From Mytilus californianus (taxonomy: Eukaryota; Mollusca; Bivalvia; Mytilida; Mytilidae): DNA of 64,000 bases. Made by a program: the position numbers and the translations under genes. Under the pieces are notes generated by a model, which made no database searches, was not told the DNA's origin, and saw only the letters and a program-made list of their open reading frames with translations. The stretch spans positions 53,741,318 through 53,805,317 of the forward strand of contig NW_026262593.1 in assembly GCF_021869535.1 (NCBI RefSeq). Reading direction: 5' to 3'. Shown in pieces: positions 48,890-59,689 of the stretch (positions within the stretch are counted from its first letter, which is position 1; each line of letters opens with the position of its first letter).

Positions 48890-49985
48890 ACAGTTTTATA
48901 CGATAATGGTCATTTACAAAATATCCAGAGGGGACACCTCTTAGTATATTTCGATCTAGTACCATGACCATTCTAGATCTGTATCTGTATCTGTATGAAT
49001 CCATTGTGTATACCAATACTGGCTTTAATACAACGGTAGAGAGAGCGCCGTCGATGTATTGACGATGCACGAGAGCAGTTTCTGAACGGCTGTCAACGCT
49101 AAGTGTGCGCACTACAGTTTCTTCAAGGTGGTTCCACTTGAATACTGTTTTTACGAAAAATGAGTTAGAATATTGTGGTATTTTGCTCGTTGAGATCTCA
49201 AAACATTTTGTGTAGTTCTTGATCTGCATGTTTTTTCAGAACATTTCTTGACTGATAATTGTTAAATCCCTTGGCAGCAATTCAGTGTTCTATTTGGTCG
49301 AGCTTTTTTTTTTTAAATTGTCTGGTTCTCTAGCACTGAGAAACCAGCCCCTCGACCACCTCGTACAGAAATATTACATGTAGCTTCTGGTTTGAGCGTC
49401 TTGTCTTTATGACTTGTAGTTTCAGTTTGGTGAGCGTATTTGAGACGCAACCAACTCTTCTGAATTTGTAGTCTCCTGTTATAAATCTCGCAGGTTGTCG
49501 CTATAAAAAAGAAGATGTGGTATGATTGCCAATGAGACAACTCTCCACAAGAGACCAAATGACACAGAAATTAACAACTATAGGTCACCATACGGCCTTC
49601 CACAATGAGCACAGCCCATACCGCATAGTCAGCTATAAAAGGCCCCGAAATGACAATGTAAAACAATTCAACAGAGAAAACTAACGGCCTTATTTATGTA
49701 CAAAAAATGAAGCTGTATTCTTTCAAGCTTGTTGATGTTTGTAGATGTGTACGGGTCCCATACTATTGACCTTATCCCATTATTGATCTGACCATTGAAA
49801 TAAATGCGGTTTCCTTGCATTCCGATGGACAATACCTCAATTTTCTTATCAGGAATCCTAGTGTTGATTTTGCCTTCTTGGCTACGTTGGAAATATTTGT
49901 AGTCAATTTTAGGTCCTCGTTTAGTTTTCTGGTTCCTTTAGATTTTATTACAAAATATTGCATATTCAATACAGTTTTGATGTAT
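48890..49985 (-). pseudogene. LINE reverse transcriptase C-terminal fragment
   Basis: Minus-strand remnants in order: LKLTTNISNVAKKAKSTLGF and LRYCPSECKETAFISMVRSI (49969-49772), then in another frame VWDPYTSTNINKLERIQ (about 49765-49715). After an inserted R1 repeat (49505-49710) come ARFITGDYKFRRVGCVSN (about 49500-49440) and finally NSFFVKTVFKWNHLEETVV (about 49165-49105). This is the order of the C-terminal part of a non-LTR retrotransposon ORF2 of the CR1/Jockey kind. Frameshifts and the insertion make it dead. It lies wholly inside the core of foldback element 3, apparently as carried or later-inserted material. Confidence 0.75.
49505..49710 (+). repeat. Interspersed repeat family R1, inserted in the LINE fragment
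   Basis: Complete head and middle blocks (GAAGATGTGGTATGATTGCC, CATACGGCCTTCCACAATGA, GCTATAAAAGGCCCCGAAAT). The LINE coding similarity stops at one side and resumes at the other. Confidence 0.8.
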
Positions 49986-50604
49986 AGTATACATTAACTA
50001 AGTGACTCATTTAAAATAATACTTCATTCAGTTTGTTTTGCAAAGTACAAATATGATATAAAACATTTGTTATCTTCATTACTCAGGAGCCAAATAAATA
50101 AAGATTGTTCGTCCATTTGCTTCTTGTATTAAAAAATCATTAGATAATTACATTCTTTTCTGAAATTTTCATATTGAGATTATAATATTAAGGAATAATG
50201 GGTATCAACCCATTTCTCGCATTATACATTTAGTTCAAAATTTGCGGCCTAGAACAATATTAGTATGAACTTTCCAGCACCGTCTTATATTTCATGTATT
50301 TAGTCTAATTTTGACTCGGTCAAATATTCAGTAGAAATTTCCTGCCAAGTGACAGTAATATATTTGCGAAGTTGATAAGGAAGCCCATTCCAGTGACACA
50401 TCTGTATTTACGTTAATACACGAAGTGACACCCCCCCCCCCTTCCAAGGTGTGGTGACCAGTACAGTAGACATACATGTTATTCGAGGCCACCTCTATAT
50501 AAAACCGAGTCCCTGGTATATATGCCATATAAAACAAACAATGTATATTTATCTATTTGTTTTCTTATATATGTATGTGCTGTACATAATTGATTTAAAT
50601 AACT
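49986..50604. other. Foldback core, unassigned
   Basis: Nothing recognised; a run of 10 C near 50431. Confidence 0.4.
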
Positions 50605-51190
50605 TAGGTATAAATTCCATATGGCGGTGCTCCTACTTACAGGAGGCTTATACACCGAAGAAGAAACCGAGCGCCATCTGTTGTCATAACGATCGTTAGC
50701 ATAATACAACGATGACATTTCACACATCGACATTTTGCACATTGACATTCAACGAATCGACAAGTTACAAAACATCAATATACAAATTGACAATTTACCA
50801 ATAAAGAATTTTTAAATCATATATACAGATACAAGTTACAAATTGACAATTTTCAAATTAAGAATCAAGTTTGAAATTACAAAGATACAAGTTACAAATT
50901 GACAATTTACGAATTAAGAATTTTGAAATGACAAAGATACAAGTTATAAATTGACGATTTACGAATAAAGAATTTTGAAATTACAAAGATACAAGTTACA
51001 AATTAATAATTTACGAATTAAGAATTTTTAAATTACACAGTTGCAAGTTACAAATTGACATTTTACCAATTGACAATTTACCAATCGACAATTTACACAT
51101 TGACAACTTACACATTGACAATTTACACATTGACAATTTACACATTAAGAATTTTGACCCCGTTGGCTTTCCATATGACTGGGGCTCTAC
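50605..51190 (-). repeat. Right arm of foldback element 3
   Basis: Inverted copy of 47265-47765 with the same order of blocks. It has extra minisatellite units and an intact outer tip. Confidence 0.8.
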
Positions 51191-51819
51191 AAGCATCATT
51201 TCTTAAAAAGAGAATGGTAAGCATGGACTAATGTCAAATTGTTCTAAATATTTGAAGAAATAGAGCAAAACATCTGTTATACGATTTTTAAGGATGTGAT
51301 TGTGCGCATTGCTACAATTTAGTATTCCCCATTACAGAATCATGGATCGTTTGGAGGTCAATACAGACCAATTTTTCTATGATTCAATATGGATTAAAAA
51401 TTAAATCGGTGTAACTATATATTAAATAAGGATACATCTACAAAATAAACCCAAAATGGAAACTTTTGTTTGGAGCGTAAAAAAACGTAGGTGAAAAAAA
51501 TGTCAAAATAGGTGCAATTTGGGTACCCTCACGTTAAATAAACAAATGCTATAAATTCTATTATCATGATTTAGAGTAATTTCTCGCACTTTGATTGGCT
51601 GATATTGTCCTAATAAATTTCAGTACAAATTTTTATTAGGTCATTTGGAATTATCTCCCTTACACTATTGACCTAATAAAAAAAAAGATTTTTTTTAGTT
51701 GCTTTAAAGTCCTAATATTTTTAATATTTCACATATCTAAATATATTTGGTTGACATTGTCCTAATAATTTAATTTGAATATAATAAGTAGTTATATAAC
51801 AAAATCAGGATAAATTCGT
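51191..51819. other. Unassigned, recurrent TTGTCCTAATA word
   Basis: No gene. The words TTGTCCTAATAA or close variants appear at about 51607, 51757 and 51834, leading into hairpin C. Confidence 0.4.
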
Positions 51820-51952
51820 TACACAGTGTGCAATTGTCCTAATACGGAATTTATCGGGTCAATAAAATTCATATCGAGTTTGGCTTCGCCTCACCCGATA
51901 TGAATTTTATTGACCCGATAAATTCTCGTATTAGGACAAGTGCACTGTGTGA
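51820..51952. repeat. Long hairpin C (133 bp)
   Basis: Arms of about 64 bp (TTATCGGGTCAATAAAATTC and its complement) around the apex GGCTTCGCC. The outer ends are ACACAGTG and CACTGTGT. Confidence 0.95.
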
Positions 51953-52394
51953 CTAATAATATGAATGCGATACTTTTAAAATATGATAGCAGTATTTTTT
52001 TTTACGTCACTATAAGTAACATTGTATGTTAATTACATGTAGAAGTTTTAACATGTTTAAGATTATTGCTAAACGTCAAATTGTTTTTGGTAGCAACTTT
52101 CCAACTTTTTACTTAGGTTTTTGAGGCAACATCAATCAAATAATGCTTTTATAAACATCATCGTAATTAAATAGCCAAGTATCAAAATTATTGTTCACAT
52201 ATGTTACTTCTATTAAATTTCTTTATGAACGCATCGAAACATATCCGATATTCTCCCTACATACATGGAAGACTTTCTTTAATTGGATCAAAGAAATTAA
52301 CTTGTCTCAAAGATGTATCATACTCTCCTCGATCAATTTGATTCGACAAAATCTGACCTGCATTTTTCAATCTCGTTTATTATACAGATGACAT
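51953..52394. other. AT-rich stretch, nothing recognised
   Basis: No supported feature. Confidence 0.5.
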
Positions 52395-52565
52395 CGTTGG
52401 TTTCCTGTTTGAATGGTTTTACGCGAGTCATTTTGGGGGCCCTTTATAGCTTGCTGCTCGGTGTGAGCCAAGGTTCCATGTTGAAGGCCTTACTTTGACC
52501 TATAATGGTTTACTTTTAACAAATTTTTACGAGGAAGGAGATTTGTCTCATCGGCACTTATACCA
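52395..52565 (-). repeat. Interspersed repeat family R1, minus copy
   Basis: Inverted match to 32172-32400: CCCTTTATAGCTTGCTGCTC and GGTGTGAGCCAAGG are the complement of blocks near 32285-32325. Confidence 0.75.
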
Positions 52566-54519
52566 CATTTTTTTTTAATTATATCTATAAACATTTTCCC
52601 TTTAATAACTCCTTTCCAGTCCTCCAAAAACCGTCTGACTACTGCATTGTATCACATTGCACGTGCATTTTCAGTAGTGATCCAAATAACAACATCAAGA
52701 AATAACTGATATGATATGTTGTTAAATGGGAGAAGTGTATTGGCAAGGCATCTAAAAAGATGCGTCAAAGCGGCGAGCTGATTATCTTCATAGAGATATC
52801 AAATTGAAACGAGAAAAGTCTTTGATATTCATGCAACAAGAACTGTTTTTTCTTGTCAACAAGTTTTTCGATGTTAAAAAAAAGACATCTTCTGTTTGAC
52901 AGCATTTTTCATGCGTGACATCTGTATATAGTTGTCTAATTTATAGTCTTGGATTTTCATTACTTTTTTTTACTTTTTTTACTTTTTTTTTTAATGAATA
53001 ATAATATTTTCACAGTTCGTGACAACAGTAATTGTACATTTTTCTTTGTTTGGAATAATTATTTTTCCATTTCCAGGTGTAATTTTGAACCGTATTGGCT
53101 GTAATTATTTGTAGGAATGTTTTTTCTTTCTTTTAAGAAATTATATTTCTTTGTCTATTTGGATATTTACAGCATGATATATGATAGAATCAAATATGTC
53201 AGTAAAGTTTTCACTGTAGCCATATTTAAATTCCGCCTTTGCATCATCATTGAAATAGAATTACTCGGTATAACAATATGATCATAAATAATGGACCTAG
53301 CAGGTTGTTAACACTGTCAACTATAATTGACAGGGTCAAACAACATTTTTCGACATGATTAGTATATGTAAGCGTTAATTTTGTTACAGGAACGAAATTT
53401 GAGTGATATTTGGTCTATAACATTAAACCAGTCATGAACTATAATTGTGAATTATGTTTCCGGTGTTCTTGACACACATTTTGACGTGTTATCGTAGTTA
53501 TTTTGTACGAGAAAACTATCGCAGTTTATATCAGAAAAATATTGCATTTATAAATTTGTCATATTAAAAACACATCGCTATTATATTACAAAAATATCGC
53601 ATTCATATAATAAAATATAGCAGTATCATTGAATTATAGGTGATTTTGGTTTAGAAAATAATTGAATTCATCGAAATTGCATTCAACTTATTTTGCTACA
53701 TGCTACTTTAATTGAATGTGAACATCTACAAATGATAAATTGTGCATTTATGTTTCATTTAATTAACTTATCGACTTTCTTGTATTACTACAACTAGCTT
53801 GTTATTATATTACACAATTCACGAAAGTTATACAGCAGACGTTTGTCGTGTTAAATGTAACCCTGTTTTAAGAAGAACAGTCATTACTTTTAACGAGAAG
53901 TCTTCTTTTTTTCATACAAATGTAAAGATTCGTCTGAAATTACCCACAATGCAACTCGTTCATATTAGACAATATCGCTATTCATATAAGAAACGTTTTT
54001 ATCGATTCGCTTCTTCAATAGACTGGGTTAAGTTGTCACGGTAGAATTATTTTGTAAATTTGCGTACATTACTATTTGATTATTGTCACGAATATTCTAT
54101 ATTTTGTAAATGGCGGCTTGTTAAACAAAAGAAGGAAAAATGTTTCCAGTTATATAAATTAATAATTTTGCATTGCATAATTTTTATAAAGTACAAATAT
54201 GAATGAGTAAAGACTATTTATCACATTGCATATTTTTATAATTTGAGTCCGAGTATTCACATTTTGGTTTCAAGACCCCAATTGATCATTTATTTACATA
54301 GAAACTAGATTGTATGATGTGCTGTTAACCGTACCAGATAAACTCACTCCACAAGTGGTAAGAGTTTATTTAACGTGACACTGATGTCAATTTCAATGAT
54401 TGTGAACATTGAACATATTCTACCTGCAATACAGTTTACTGAACACTTAGTTTAAAACATTTAAATGTATTATTTAATGGGAAACAACCTACTTCACTTG
54501 TACATCCTAACAACAAAAA
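52566..54519. other. Gene-poor, AT-rich stretch
   Basis: No gene recognised. The 81-codon + frame at 53799-54044 has no recognisable domain and I do not call it. Confidence 0.45.
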
Positions 54520-54600
54520 GACACTAAGTACAGATCTGAGAGTACTCGAGTTACTGACAGCTAGTTCAAAGCCAATTACAACTAATAAAAAACCCATCTA
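54520..54600 (+). repeat. Interspersed repeat family R1, terminal fragment
   Basis: CAGATCTGAGAGTACTCG and GCTAGTTCAAAGCCAATTAC, as at 4048-4110. Confidence 0.75.
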
Positions 54601-54814
54601 AGACTAAATTATCAATTATTACATCCCAGCTCCTTTGTTCTACCAGGGGTGATCTGAGCCGGATCATCCCTACCAGATCACCCCAGCTTGAGTTTCTTTG
54701 TTTTGCATGCTTTCCTTTGTTTTGAAACATTTTGGCGGGAATGCCTAATCCACAATAAAACTTAGAATTACTTATTGAGAAAAGACACACTTTCAAAATT
54801 TATGTAGAAAAAAT

Positions 54815-54890
54815 CCATTGTCTATGATGGGATTCGAACTCAAGACCTTAAGCATATCAACCCACGACACATATCCCTACACCAGGACGA
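54815..54890 (-). other. tRNA-like segment
   Basis: On the minus strand GAGTTCGAATCCC resembles a B box (54841-54829), and CCTGGTGTAGGG (54889-54878) lies where an A box could be. The acceptor ends do not pair. Pseudo-tRNA or SINE head. Confidence 0.35.
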
Positions 54891-54944
54891 CTGGATACCA
54901 ACTATCAGTAATTAAACATATTTAAAGGAAGCAAGATACTTTCA

Positions 54945-55115
54945 TAAGTGGGCGGGTTGGCAGACCTTTATTCAGTAGGATTTAACCCTTTTCATAAGTA
55001 AGGCGAGTTGTCAGACTGATTCTTCAATGGGATTTTTCCCTTTTTCATAAGTGGGGCGATTTTTTAGAAATTGGCGATTTAGTGTGGGCCGATTGGCCAG
55101 TGGGGCGAGTTGACA
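54945..55115 (+). repeat. GTGGGGCGAGTTG repeat
   Basis: Four degenerate units (CATAAGTGGGCGGGTTG, CATAAGTAAGGCGAGTTG, CATAAGTGGGGCGATTT, CAGTGGGGCGAGTTGACAT). Related to the end of 10540-11100. Confidence 0.6.
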
Positions 55116-55923
55116 TGGTTTCATATTTGCTTCGCATCACGGTGCGGAGCTATTAGTTTCATTTGACATACACGCCATCTTGAAATAATTACTGGTCACA
55201 ATCATATTCTGATTGGTTGTTTTATGATGCGGCTGAGATACAGCAACAGCTAATGGCTGAAATGAGATAAAGAATTACAGAATTTTCTCGTCTGAGGATA
55301 AGACATCAAACGCCGGAAAATTAACTATGTGTGTTACAGTTCCGATCAACTGTCATTAATTCATGTTCGTTTTACTATGCATAAATTGCACACTGGAATT
55401 CAATAATGAAATGTCAATTATTAATATGGGCTTATATGCTTTGTTAATCTGCAATATGCCAATTTTTTTTTGCTAAACAATGTTCCTATACAATGTTTAC
55501 AAAAATGCATTATCTGTATTTTATAACTTCTGCCAATCTAGGCACAGCTCCAGAGAAGCACACCTCCAGAGTCGTGTCTATTTGTAAATGTTTTACATTT
55601 CAACAAGTAAAGTGAACAAATCTTTAAAATCATGAGTGTATAACGCACACTTTTACGTAAATCCAATTTATAACAATCAATATCTAAAAAAACCACATTT
55701 CCAATACTAAATTAACAACCACATGCACACATATTACCTTAAATTAGGATATAGCGAAGCAGTCCACAGCTTTTTAGAAAGCTCAAACTTGTTAAACATC
55801 GTGTTCGGGGAACATAAAGGGTATATATTATATAGTAATATATAAAGTATATTATATGGTTGTGTGGCGTTCTAAACTAGATTTAATGAATTGTAAATGG
55901 TTTTTCGTCTAATCTAAAACAGC
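55116..55923. other. AT-rich stretch, nothing recognised
   Basis: No supported feature. Confidence 0.5.
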
Positions 55924-56054
55924 TGGGATGTAAAATAGTTATCCCATTCGGACTTGGTGTGTCAGTGTTAGATCACCCTATGGCCTCCGGCCATCTGGGT
56001 GATCTTACACTGACACACCGCGTCCTCATGGGATAACTATTACTTACACATCCA
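55924..56054. repeat. Long hairpin D (131 bp)
   Basis: The arms TGGGATGT...ATAGTTATCCCAT and GTGTGTCAGTGTTAGATCAC pair with 55996-56054 around the apex GGCCTCCGGCC. Confidence 0.95.
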
Positions 56055-56528
56055 ACATCCAATTGATTGTTAAGACGTCATAAACAATCAAAGAAAAACA
56101 AGACCTTGTGCAATGCCAAGATACAGGTATCGACAGTTGTAGATCCATGAATGTGCATATGTATATAACAATAATATTTAGTTTGCTTTTAATTTACTGA
56201 TAACAAAATTAATATTAATACAAATAAAACAATATTAAAAGATGTAATTACAGTGTTGATTGGTAACCTTTTAGAATAAGTGTATTTAAAAGATCGACAA
56301 GTTTACCAGGATCGGTTCTAAATTTTCGGGTCTTTGTTCGCAAAAATGAGGAATGGTCTATTTATAAATTAACTGTTTACAAATCTTTTGAATTTTTGAA
56401 ATACTAAGGCTTTTCTACCTCAGGAATAGATTACCTTAGGTGTATTTGGCAAAACTTTTAGGAATTCTGGTCCTCAATGCTCTTCAACTTCGTACTTTAT
56501 TTGGCATTTTTAACTTTTTTGGATTCGA
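56055..56528. other. Flank of the Penelope-like element, dispersed repeat
   Basis: 56440-56528 (CTCAATGCTCTTCAACTTCG) belongs to the conserved sequence around the ribozyme. The remainder is AT-rich and unassigned. Confidence 0.4.
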
Positions 56529-56572
56529 GCGTCACTGATGAGTCTTTTGTAGACGAAACGCGCGTCTGGCGT
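56529..56572 (+). ncRNA. Hammerhead ribozyme, minimal type I
   Basis: Self-cleaving RNA motif. Stem I GCGTCA (56529-56534) pairs with TGGCGT (56567-56572) using two G-U pairs. The core CTGATGA is at 56535-56541. Stem II GTCT/AGAC (56542-56545, 56551-56554) has a 5-base loop. GAAA is at 56555-56558. Stem III is only AC/GT with a GCGC loop, and GTC precedes the cleavage site after 56566. The stem III segment ACGCGCGT is a perfect palindrome, as in hammerheads thought to act as dimers in Penelope-like elements and retrozymes. It lies just beyond the 3' end of a Penelope-like reverse transcriptase but on the opposite strand. Confidence 0.85.
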
Positions 56573-56619
56573 AATTCAAAATTTAATCCTGGTATCTATG
56601 ATGAGTTTATCTATTCTGT

Positions 56620-58720
56620 TGGATATAAGATTTAAAAAGGTACAACAAAACTTCAAAACCAAATCTTTATATCTTTGGAGGAATTTAGTAAAAGTTTAAA
56701 GTAATTTGCGGTAACGAAATCCCTGATTTAATAATTTACCAGTAATACATAGATTACGTTAATTAAAACGTCTAACAGGCATACCGAACGAGTTGAGATA
56801 AATAAAAACCATAAGATGGTGCCAAAGGAACATCACCATTCAAAAAAGGAAAATTAATAATTTAACGAAAAAAAACCCATCAAGATAACGGTAAGTGTTG
56901 TTGAATTTATCAATTAAATGCAATTTAGACGGGTCTTTACTGAGTTTGATGATAAACTTTGATTCATAACAGTACAAAAACAAGTCTGCTATTAAAGGAG
57001 CGCAATTAGTGCCCAAAGGAATACCTACAACCTGTCGATAAACTGTGTTGCCGAAACGTACATAAATATTATCAAGGAGAAAATCGACAGCTTCAATCAT
57101 CTCATCACGCCTCAAGTGATAAAATTGAGAATGGAAAAAGGGAATTTGTCAAAGAGACAACAACCCGACCAAAGAGCAGATAACAGCCGAAGGCCACCAA
57201 TGGGTCTTCGATGCAGCGAGAAAATCCCACACCCGGAGGCACACTTCAGCTGGCCCCTAAACAAAAATGTAAACTAGTTCAGTGATAATGGACGTCATTC
57301 TAAACTCCGAAATAAATAAAAGAAACTAAAATTAAAAATCATACAAGACTAAAAAAGGCCAGAGGCTCCTGACTTGGGACAGGCGCAAAAATGCAGCGGG
57401 GTTAAACATGTTTTTTGAGATATCGACCCTCCTCCAATACATCTAGCCAATGCAGAAAAAACAAACGCACAACAATACGCACAGTAAAACTCAGCTTAAA
57501 AGAAGTCTGATGTCAGAAAAGGTTACAAAGGAAACTAAACAAAATGACAATGATACATAAATTAACAAAGGACTACTAGCAGTTACTGACACGCCAGCTT
57601 CAGACCTCAATTAATTTGACTGAAAGATTATGTCTTCATCATATGAATATCAAGCACAATCCCTCCCGTTAGGGGGTTTAGTATTATACCATCATAAAAT
57701 ATATGAGAAGAACACAACCCGTATATCTAGTTTATTTACCTTTCTCATTAGAGAAGAAGGCTTTAAATGAGTTGCAGTAAATATATTTGATTCAGATTTA
57801 CCAAACGACCATTTGATTAGGTAGGAAAACTTTTGTTTGATAAAATAGTGTGGAAGTGTAGTGTAAGGAATTTATAAGTCAAAACTGTCAACAGAATCAA
57901 AAGGACCCTCAAAAGCACGTAATTCATCTAAAACCTCCAAACAAGTTCTTTGATAGTAGTTAAGGTACTAGTTGAAAGCACTGAAAGATTAGTTGTAGAA
58001 CACATACTAGAGGCCTAAATTAAACGATATTTTGCTGTTTTTTGAGTAGTTTAGATCACCAATACATAGTTGAGACCTTCAAATCTTCAGAAAAGGCCTT
58101 AAGCTGTGATGTGGTTATGCTATGTTTGTTTACTATATGACTCTCTGCAGAGCACATGGCTTTGAATGTAGATGAATTTAAAAATTTAATTTTTAAGAAC
58201 ATCCGTGTAATATTTACGGCATACCACCACCCCATTGTAGGCTGCTTTGTCGGCCGATACAAACACAAACCGCTTTGAAAGTTCTTGAAGATTAAATCTT
58301 ATTCTAGAAATAGGCGTATTATGTACTGTTTTATTTATTTCTGATTTTTTTTCAAAATGTGATATTTGTATATCCACAACATTCATACATTTATTTAAAT
58401 AAAGAATCCGGAGATTTTTTTATCAGTTTCTTCCCGTTTACACCAATTTTTACAATACGAGGAACGATCGTCTTTTATGACCTTACGACACTGTTTCCAT
58501 TACGACACTGTTTCCAATCTATTCTAGATGGAGAACGATATGTTGGTCCTTATTTCAAAAAGTTTTTAACCTCTCTGTCTTGGACGTTATTTGAGATCCC
58601 CGTAATAACATGGCCACATGGATCATATCTGAACTTCGGCGATTCACAGTTTCAAGTTAGAGTATTATTTTTTACATTGACGTCTGATGTTACTGACGTA
58701 TAATTAAAAGTTAAACATGT
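56620..58720 (-). pseudogene. Penelope-like reverse transcriptase, interrupted
   Basis: Minus strand, several frames. The N-terminal part is at 58386-58056 (FVFVSADKAAYNGVVVCRKY, then ...DLKVSTMYW). Decayed sequence follows to about 57720. A 600 bp repeat insertion (57121-57718) comes next, then the core at 57115-56840 with VVGIPLGTNCAPLIADLFLY (motif B), and motif C as YRYLDG where YLDD is expected, followed by a frame change. Thumb-like sequence (DVPLAPSYGFYLSQLVRYA) runs at about 56825-56765. The catalytic box is lost, so the copy is inactive. The endonuclease region lies upstream on the same strand (59690-60520). Frame breaks leave no translatable protein. Confidence 0.75.
57121..57718 (+). 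repeat. Interspersed repeat, R1-related, inserted in the reverse transcriptase
   Basis: Starts GAATGGAAAAAGGGAATTTG with GAGACAACAACCCGACC. It shares the R1 tail (GGCTCCTGACTTGGGACAGG, GCAGCGGGGTTAAAC) and ends near CCCTCCCGTTAGGGGG. The head differs from other R1 copies, so two heads share one tail. Confidence 0.75.
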
Positions 58721-58986
58721 TCTGTTTTTTTTTATGTGTACGAAATGACAGGTGATTCTGTGTTATCAAAATAGGGAGGTATACATTTTTGAATGGTAGT
58801 CATAAAATATACTTGATAAGTTGATAAAATCAATATCTCTGTTTATACATTTAATTTTCAGAATATGGCATTTATGAACCTCAGGTTAATCTATACGCGG
58901 GAACAGCCTATGGTGGCAAAAAGCTGTAATTACACGAGAATATTTATAGAGTTGGCTGATGAAAGAGATTGTGTCACACTCTTTTA
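58721..58986 (-). other. Linker between the endonuclease and RT parts of the Penelope-like element
   Basis: Minus-strand sequence without a clean frame. It probably encoded the region between endonuclease and reverse transcriptase. The + strand 114-codon frame at 58359-58703 is antisense to this region. Confidence 0.4.
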
Positions 58987-59668
58987 AAGAGTGCATTTCT
59001 TTATAACCTAAATTTTGTAAACGTTGTGTGGCGTTTGTTATCGTTTGCTAAACGCTACAAAAGTAGAAACAAATACATCGTTTAATCAGTGTTTACTGAC
59101 CCTGTTATGAACTTCCAATAATGCATGCACATGTTGTTGGTAAGCAGACTTATTACGCGGCTATAATTAAATGCGGTTCCTTCAACCAACATAGTAATAA
59201 ATCTCAAGACTTTACACCGTTTTTTTCTATTTCATATGTATGAAAGTTTGTTGCCTATAATTAAGATTATTTCGGTGTTTCGGGATTTTTTGCTTAGACT
59301 GTTAAAGCATTGGGCCCTTTTCAAAAGTCTCCCAACTATTGCCTTGATTTAGCAAGTTATTCTTTTATATTTTTGTTACGTTTATACGATATGATAGGCA
59401 CTAGGGCGAAGATTTCACTGCATTGTTTGTCTTTTTGCAGATTGTTCCAGTGTTTTCTTATAATTTTACTTAAATTCAAGGTTGACGTTAGAAACAAATG
59501 TAGCGTTCGTACTAACAAACGATGAACGACAAACTGTAGAAGCACTTTTAGCGAGTGCATAGTTTGTCAAAGTTTATGTAAACTTTGCAAACGTATGTTA
59601 GAAACAAATGATCAAAACATGTGCGCGCTTAGCCGTTTGCATCGTTTGTGTTAGAAAGAAATGCACTC
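58987..59668. mobile_element. PIF/Harbinger-like MITE (~680 bp)
   Basis: Terminal inverted repeats AGAGTGCATTTCTTTATAAC on the left and AGAGTGCATTTCTTTCTAAC (minus strand) on the right, extending for ~36 bp with mismatches. Flanking TTA at 58984-58986 and 59669-59671 fits the 3 bp target duplication of this superfamily. No transposase inside. It splits the Penelope-like element between endonuclease and reverse transcriptase. Confidence 0.75.
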
Positions 59669-59689
59669 TTAGTATCATGTTATTCATTA

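Larger units (their letters stand above)
45597..51190. mobile_element. Foldback element 3 (nested and composite)
   Basis: Outer tips AGCCCCAGTCA at 45597 and its complement (TGACTGGGGCT) at 51175-51187. The right arm (50605-51190) and left arm (47265-47765) are inverted copies of more than 500 bp, about 90 percent by eye. The arms hold units of AATTGTCAATTTGTAACTTG-type repeats, then a unique block (GACAGATGGCGCTCGGTTTC). The left tip is split from its arm by another inverted-repeat element (45601-47264). The 2.8 kb core contains a LINE fragment and two R1 repeats but no transposase. Confidence 0.75.

Noticed and set aside
48888..49229. 113-codon minus frame as an independent gene
   Set aside because: It is the C-terminal end of a decayed LINE reverse transcriptase that continues upstream in other frames.
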